Of a stretch of 14,790 nt of DNA, positions 7,508 through 12,800 are shown piece after piece. The position numbers and the translations under genes were made by a program. The notes under the pieces are model-generated. The model saw only the letters and a program-made list of their open reading frames with translations. It did not search any database and was not told the origin of the DNA. Position 1 is the stretch's first letter. Every line of letters starts with the position of its first letter. Source of the DNA: Planctomycetota bacterium (GTDB taxonomy: Bacteria > Planctomycetota > Phycisphaerae > Sedimentisphaerales > Anaerohalosphaeraceae); the NCBI GenBank assembly GCA_003644175.1, contig QNBS01000017.1:1-14790 (forward strand), in the 5' to 3' direction.

Positions 7508-7786
7508 TCATCCTCTCAAGCCTGTCGCCCGGCGGACCCTGTCCATTGTGGCCTGTGCGACTGCGCGTGCTCTTTGCGCTCCGCTTTTGAGCACACTGTT
7601 AACAAAACCCGGATCATTTTTCAACTCGGCCCGTTTCTGCCGGTATGGCTCGAAATACTCATGCAGCAGTTCGGCCAGGCGTTTCTTGGCCGTGCCGTAG
7701 CCCATGCCGCCGGCGCGATACTTCTGCTCCCAGTCCTTTAGCTCCTGGGCCGAGGCAACGAGCTTAGCATTGCAAAGACGTTGCAC
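7508..7786 (-). CDS. trpS: Tryptophanyl-tRNA synthetase, C-terminal fragment (frameshifted)
   Basis: This frame carries the C-terminal part of TrpS, beginning in the conserved run KLVASAQELKDWEQKYRAGG and continuing MGYGTAKKRLAELLHEYFEP, which belongs to the anticodon-binding helical domain. It ends in AQATMDRVRRATGLRG, as expected for the end of the enzyme. The nominal GTG at 7786 has no ribosome-binding site and lies inside the upstream frame, so this is a continuation of the N-terminal fragment and not an independent gene. Its TGA overlaps the first possible start of the DUF2007 gene. Confidence 0.85.
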   Translation of the reverse strand: MQRLCNAKLVASAQELKDWEQKYRAGGMGYGTAKKRLAELLHEYFEPYRQKRAELKNDPGFVNSVLKSGAQRARAVAQATMDRVRRATGLRG

Positions 7787-8472
7787 GTATCGGGGTCTTT
7801 TGGATCTTCCACCGGCGTCGAATCGGTTACGATACGCATTACCTTCTTCCTGACGCTTTTTTCAGACTCGAATATCTCGATCGTATTGTCATAACTCTTG
7901 CTCATTTTTCGCCCGTCAAGACCGGGCACGACCGCCACAGAGTCCAGGATGTGCTCCCTGGGCACTACGAACGTCTCGCCGTAGCGGTTGTTGAATCGAA
8001 TTGCGATGTCGCGCGTAACTTCAATATGCTGCTTCTGGTCGGCGCCTACGGGCACGAGATTGCTGTCGAAGATGAGGATATCGGCCGCCTGCAGTACCGG
8101 GTAGGCAAATAGCCCGTGGTTGGGAGAAAGCCCATTGGCAACTTTGTCCTTGTAGCTGGTGCACCGCTGCAAAAGGCCCATCGGGGTTATGCAGGACAGA
8201 ATCCAGGCCAGTTCGGTTACCTGGGGGACATCGGACTGTCGCCAGAAAACGGTCTTTTCCGTATCCAGACCCAAGGCAATATAGTCCATCGCCACATCAA
8301 GAGACCCCTGTTTTAACTCGGCCGGGTCCGGGCCGGTCGTCAGCGCATGGTAATCGGCAATGAAGTAAAAGCCCTCATTGTCGGCCTGCAACTGAAGATG
8401 CTGCCGCATTGCGCCAAAATAGTTGCCGATATGCAACTTTCCTGACGGCTGTATACCAGAAAGAATCCGCAA
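7738..8472 (-). CDS. trpS: Tryptophanyl-tRNA synthetase, N-terminal fragment (frameshifted)
   Basis: This part encodes the class I catalytic core that charges tRNA-Trp with tryptophan. From the TTG at 8472 it starts MRILSGIQPSGKLHIGNYFG, with the HIGH-type signature HIGN at 14-17, and it carries KMSKS at 189-193. The TTG is chosen because GGGAGG lies 5 bases upstream and family members start with exactly this stretch; a GTG at 8505 adds 11 unrelated residues. After DTCNVFAML the frame runs into SSLPRPRS and stops, while the correct continuation is in the -1 frame. Joined with one added base the product would be about 321 residues, normal for TrpS. It heads an operon with the DUF2007 gene and scpA. 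Confidence 0.92.
   Translation of the reverse strand: MRILSGIQPSGKLHIGNYFGAMRQHLQLQADNEGFYFIADYHALTTGPDPAELKQGSLDVAMDYIALGLDTEKTVFWRQSDVPQVTELAWILSCITPMGLLQRCTSYKDKVANGLSPNHGLFAYPVLQAADILIFDSNLVPVGADQKQHIEVTRDIAIRFNNRYGETFVVPREHILDSVAVVPGLDGRKMSKSYDNTIEIFESEKSVRKKVMRIVTDSTPVEDPKDPDTCNVFAMLSSLPRPRS
7762..7767 (-). other. Frameshift site within trpS
   Basis: On the minus strand the sequence reads GCA ATG CTA AGC TCG. Family conservation calls for ...VFAML-KLVAS, which is restored if CTAAGCTC is read as CTAAAGCTC, that is, one A missing from a run of three (AA at 7764-7765). There is no classical X-XXY-YYZ slippery heptamer directly at the junction. An assembly or sequencing indel, or a true recent mutation, is therefore more likely than programmed frameshifting. 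Confidence 0.85.
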
Positions 8473-8477
8473 ATTGA

Positions 8478-8483
8478 CCTCCC
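8478..8483 (-). promoter_or_regulatory. Ribosome-binding site that fixes the trpS TTG start
   Basis: A full GGGAGG motif on the minus strand lies 5 bases before the TTG at 8470-8472. It decides the start in favour of this TTG over the upstream GTG at 8505, which has no such motif. Confidence 0.7.
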
Positions 8484-8514
8484 GTCGAATCAATAGGTTA
8501 AACACGTCTTGCCG

Positions 8515-8543
8515 AGATTAACGGTTTTGGGTTCATAAGTCAA
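8515..8543 (-). promoter_or_regulatory. Candidate promoter of the trpS-DUF2007-scpA operon
   Basis: TTGACT (8538-8543; five of six consensus bases) is followed on the minus strand by 17 bases and TAATCT (8515-8520; weak -10, three of six). Transcription would begin near 8508, about 36 bases before the trpS start codon. The -35 is good and the -10 poor, so this is only a candidate. Confidence 0.4.
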
Positions 8544-8621
8544 GAATATGTTGAGATGCCCTGCCGGCGACCGAGAAAAACAGTTCGGGGCCCCCAGATG
8601 CTCAAATTCCCCCCCCCGGCG

Positions 8622-8657
8622 AAAAAAAGGGCCGCAGGCTTTTGACCTGCGGCCCTT
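8622..8657 (-). terminator. Rho-independent terminator of the giant protease gene
   Basis: On the minus strand AAGGGCCGCAGG and CCTGCGGCCCTT form a perfect 12-bp stem (8646-8657 with 8627-8638) with a 7-base loop. The hairpin runs directly into seven T residues (8622-8628, overlapping the stem base). It lies about 60 bases past the stop codon at 8718. A second hairpin, CAGAACC-AGAC-GGTTCTG at 8679-8696, sits between the stop codon and the terminator. Confidence 0.93.
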
Positions 8658-8717
8658 ATCGTTACTTTCCAATCGCCGCAGAACCAGACGGTTCTGTCGG
8701 CGCCGAAGCATTCGACG

Positions 8718-9820
8718 TTACGGCACCGTTAACACAGTATTCCAGCCGCCGGTGTTTTGATTCGGCGACTGGTCCTGCGTCCGGACACGGTAGCGGAAAT
8801 GGCTGTTCGGAGCCGACACCTGTACGTAGTATATGTTTGGTCCGGTAGCCGGCAGCCCGGCGGGGTCCAGAGACAGATTAACCGCATTCAACCATCCGCT
8901 GTCGTAGATCCCGCCCCCGTCAAGACATTCGAAGTAGTACTCTTCACCGTTACCCTCGGCATCGGCAACCGCCTGGACCGACATCCAGTGCCAGTACTCT
9001 GTCAGCCCGGAAGTTGGATTCACCCAGGTGAACTGCTGAGGCGGATCCTGCCAGAGCGGCGGATCAGGCAGCGGCGGATTGAAATCGACGACTGCCGGAT
9101 CGGGCACGCCAAGGGCGACGACGGATTCGGCTGTCTCATTGCCGAACTTGTCTCTAACGCTGACACGATAGTAGTAATTTGCAAGAGGAGTTAACCCGTC
9201 AGGTTCAAAGATGTGCGGCGCAGGCGTATAATTAGCCCCGGCGGGATCGTGGCTCTGCTGCCATGGGTTCTCAGCCGTTCCGCTGCTATAACCGTCGCCG
9301 GCGCCCGCGTTTACGCCCGCCGCATCGGTGTACCTGAAGCGGTACTCGAGGGACCCATCGTCAAACGGGCTGACCTCCTCACCGGGAATGATTGGCCGGT
9401 AGGCAACCATCCTTAGCGCAGTGCCGCTTATTGCATAAGGCATGATATCCCACTGGGCCGGGTTCGGCTGCGGCGGATCGAGTTCATTGCCGGCGACAGT
9501 CGACTTTGGAAGCGACCAGTCAGTCATATTGCCGCGTCCGTCGCGGACCCTGACTCTGTATGTGTAGTCCGTTTCCCCGTCGGGATCAAGGCCGGTATTC
9601 TCGTAGTACTCCGGATTCGCCACATACGTCGCCGAATCGGTCGGGTCGTAATTCTGACGCCATCCGCTGTCGTAATCCGAATCGGTGCGACACTCGAAGT
9701 AGTACTCAACATGGTCGCCCCACCAGGCATCGAGAGCCACCTTGGCCGACATCTCAATTGCGCCCACTCCGGGGCCGACAGACTGAGGCGCCATATCCCA
9801 TTCGGCCGGATTCGGGGCCG
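8718..9820 (-). repeat. Three FN3-like C-terminal modules
   Basis: Three modules of about 115-135 residues begin with NPAEWDMAP (ending near 9820), NPAQWDIMP (near 9475) and DPPLWQDPP (near 9070). Modules 1 and 3 share EYYFEC and YDSGW, module 2 has EYRFRY at the equivalent place, and each closes with a YRVRV/YRVSV/YRVRT strand followed by an Asp-rich turn and Asn. This looks like a fibronectin-III-type fold, but the exact family cannot be named from the sequence alone. Confidence 0.6.
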
Positions 9821-12800
9821 GCGCCGGCGTATCTTCAGCGAGCCAGCACGTGGCAAAGATCAGTAAGTCGAAGACGTTAACACCCTTGTCCGTGTTGATA
9901 TCGGCGCCGCCACACCACTCCGGCTCGGTGCACTGATCGAGCCATACCAGGGCAAAGGACGCCATGTCCTTCATATCCACGACACCGTCAAATACCAGAT
10001 CGCAGACCTTGCATGCGGCCATTGTGAGCTTCAAGGGATAGTGGAAGCCCATATCCACCTTGCCGGTATCGAAGGTCTCAAACGCATCATCGGACCTTGT
10101 CGTGTACTTGTCCATGCCTGTCTCACTGGCAGGATCGCGTCCTGCATTGACACAGGGACTATCTTCATCCTGCCCGGCGGCAATCTGGCTGAGATAGAAA
10201 CCGCCCAACGGTCCAATGACAAACATGGGATCGTCCAGGATGTTGTTGCTCCAGATAAGATCACAGTCTTCTTCAACAAGGACAGCGGGTTCGCCCTGGC
10301 CTCCCTGGACATTGCTGTAAGAGACGTCCAGCTTGCCGGGTCTCGGGTCGAACTCAAAGCCCGTTCCGACAGCCAACTGTCGCCCGTTCGGAGCATAATT
10401 GCCTTTGAATATGCTGTGGATGACATCGACCTGGCTTTCATAACCGCAATACAGGCCTCCGCCAAGAGCGGCAAAGTCGAGCTCGCCGGCGCCGCTCTGA
10501 GGTATCTCATTGGGATCGGCGACATTGATGAAGCCGAAGTAGCCCGTTGCCCAGTTGTTGGCGAAAGTGCAGTTGGCGATCTCAGGCTGTGCAAACCAGT
10601 TGGACGAAACGCCGCCGCCGTCTCTGCCTGCCTTGTTGTTGACAAACAGGCAGTTGTTAATCGTCGAAATCTGCGGCTCGGCGCCTGTCAAATATAAACC
10701 ACCACCGGAAGTGTTAGCCTGGTTGTCGAACAACTGCAGATTCCTGATATCCGCCGTTACCGACGCAAGGTGAATACCGCCACCGCGACCGACAACCTGT
10801 TCGGGATCGGTCTCGGTTGCACCGGCAAAGTTGCCATGTACAAAACCGCCCTCGATAACAGCATCGCCGCGTAAGCCGTAAATACCGCCGCCATTATAAG
10901 CAAGGTTGTCCATGATGTTGCAGTCTTCAACACGCAGAGCATTGCCATGCCAGTAAACACCGCCGCCGATCGACGCTTCGTTGCCGCTAATCAGACAATC
11001 TTTGAACGTCGCAGTTTCTGTGTCGTCAAGGACTATTCCACCGCCATAACCCAGAGCCGGATCTATAACCGGCACTGTTCCGGGCTTGGGTGCGACATTG
11101 GAAGAAATCTCACCTCCCTCGAACTCAACAATACTGTCGGGGGCGCAGTAAAGGCCGCCGCCGAAACTCGGTATCTCGTAAATCTCGAACGGATAGATTC
11201 TGCCGCCGCTGATTGTCATGCCGGGCGCCAGAGCCCCGTCTCCGACTTCGCCGCCAAGACCACTGAATCCGCCCTGGGTCGTATTGCCGGAAATTGTACA
11301 ATCCACAAACCGCGATTTACTCTCGGCTGAACAATAAACACCGCCGCCGTAGGCGCTGTACAAGGTATAATCACCCTCTTGCCCCAGAAGTTGCCATGGA
11401 TAGTAGAACACATTGCTCCAGCTTCCACCATAGCCCGGCGGATAAGGAATATCGTTAACTTCACCGCCGTCACCACCGTTACCGCCATTACCGCCGGTAG
11501 CGGTGCAATTGCTGATGGTGCAGTGAATGAACTGCGGTTCAGCCAACTCGCCGACAAAGACGCCGCCGCCTCGGGCCCAACCACCCCAGCCACCGCGACC
11601 GCCGCCAAAATTAAACTCGTTGGCATTTGCGCCATTGCCGCCGTCGCCGCCGTAAGCGTGACAATCGGTAATTGTCGTGTTGATAAATGTCGGTGAGGAT
11701 TCCGCAAGGCAACAGACACCGCCGCCATAAGCATTGCCGCCGTCGCCACCGTCGCCATCGAAGAAATTGGTGTCGTCTTCGTCGCCGTCGCCTCCTCGTC
11801 CGGCATGAATCTCAAATCCCGTTATCACACAGTTCTTGATCGTCGGTGAAGCGCCCGACCCAATAATGAGACCTGCACTGAATATATCACCACCATCAAA
11901 ACCGTTACTGGAGCCTACGATATACCTGAACCATCCGTTGGCGGCGATAGTAATGCCGTTTATCACAGTTTCCGGTCCGGCATTGGCGGTGAAGTATATA
12001 GCAAAATTGGCATTCGTGCCGGACAGATCGATAACCGTACCGGCTACAACATCCGGATCATCGGGGTTGGTGCTGGTAATAGTGACAGCCTTATCGATAA
12101 TAACAGCCCCGCCGCGGTAAGTTCCCGCGGTCAGAACAATCACATCACCGTCCCTGGCGTTGTCCACCGCCCCCTGGATCCTGTCTGCATCGCCGGGCAC
12201 ATACCATGTCCTGGGCTCTGTGTCAGGAGGGTCAACATCGAGAATGTCGATGTCTGATTCATCATCGGCATCATATATCCTTGAACCCTGTGTCGTACCG
12301 GGCGGAAGATTACCGATGTCAACCATGTCGGAGATGTATGAAACGACTTTCGGAGCAAGATAGTCATAAGCCTCCTCGGCCGACACATATCCACTGTTGT
12401 CGCCGAGCCGGTCGGCGCCGCCCTCTATCGCTCTGAGCAGATAGTATGTAAATACCCCGTGACGTAAATCGTCGGAATAGAACGCCATCTCATCGACTCC
12501 GCAGGCGGTAAGGACAACGCCCGCTTCATTCCTGTTAAGATCCTGAGGCAGCGGTTCTGAGTCTTCATCGCCGGAAAAACTCAGACCGGCTTCACTGGCG
12601 ATACTATTTGTAAACTGAAGTTGAACGGACTCTGGAAGCTCATATGCACCAACAGGGGACGAAGAAATTCCGTCGATCTGACCTGCCGAAAAATCGGTTT
12701 CAATAAGGACTACATAGTTATCGGTTGCAAATTCTGCAAGCATCTGACCGAGTTCATCGTCCCTGATACCGTCATACTCGTAAGTAATAAGATACTCGTC

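Noticed and set aside
6970..7590. Plus-strand frames of 200 codons opposite scpA, the DUF2007 gene and trpS
   Set aside because: They are shadows of the overlapping minus-strand operon and lack start signals and motifs.
7762..7786. Programmed -1 ribosomal frameshifting in trpS
   Set aside because: No X-XXY-YYZ heptamer is present at the required position and TrpS is not known to use recoding; a one-base indel is simpler.
8490..8711. A minus-strand 73-codon frame spanning the terminator and the trpS promoter
   Set aside because: It reads through a perfect intrinsic terminator and a homopolymer run and has no ribosome-binding site.
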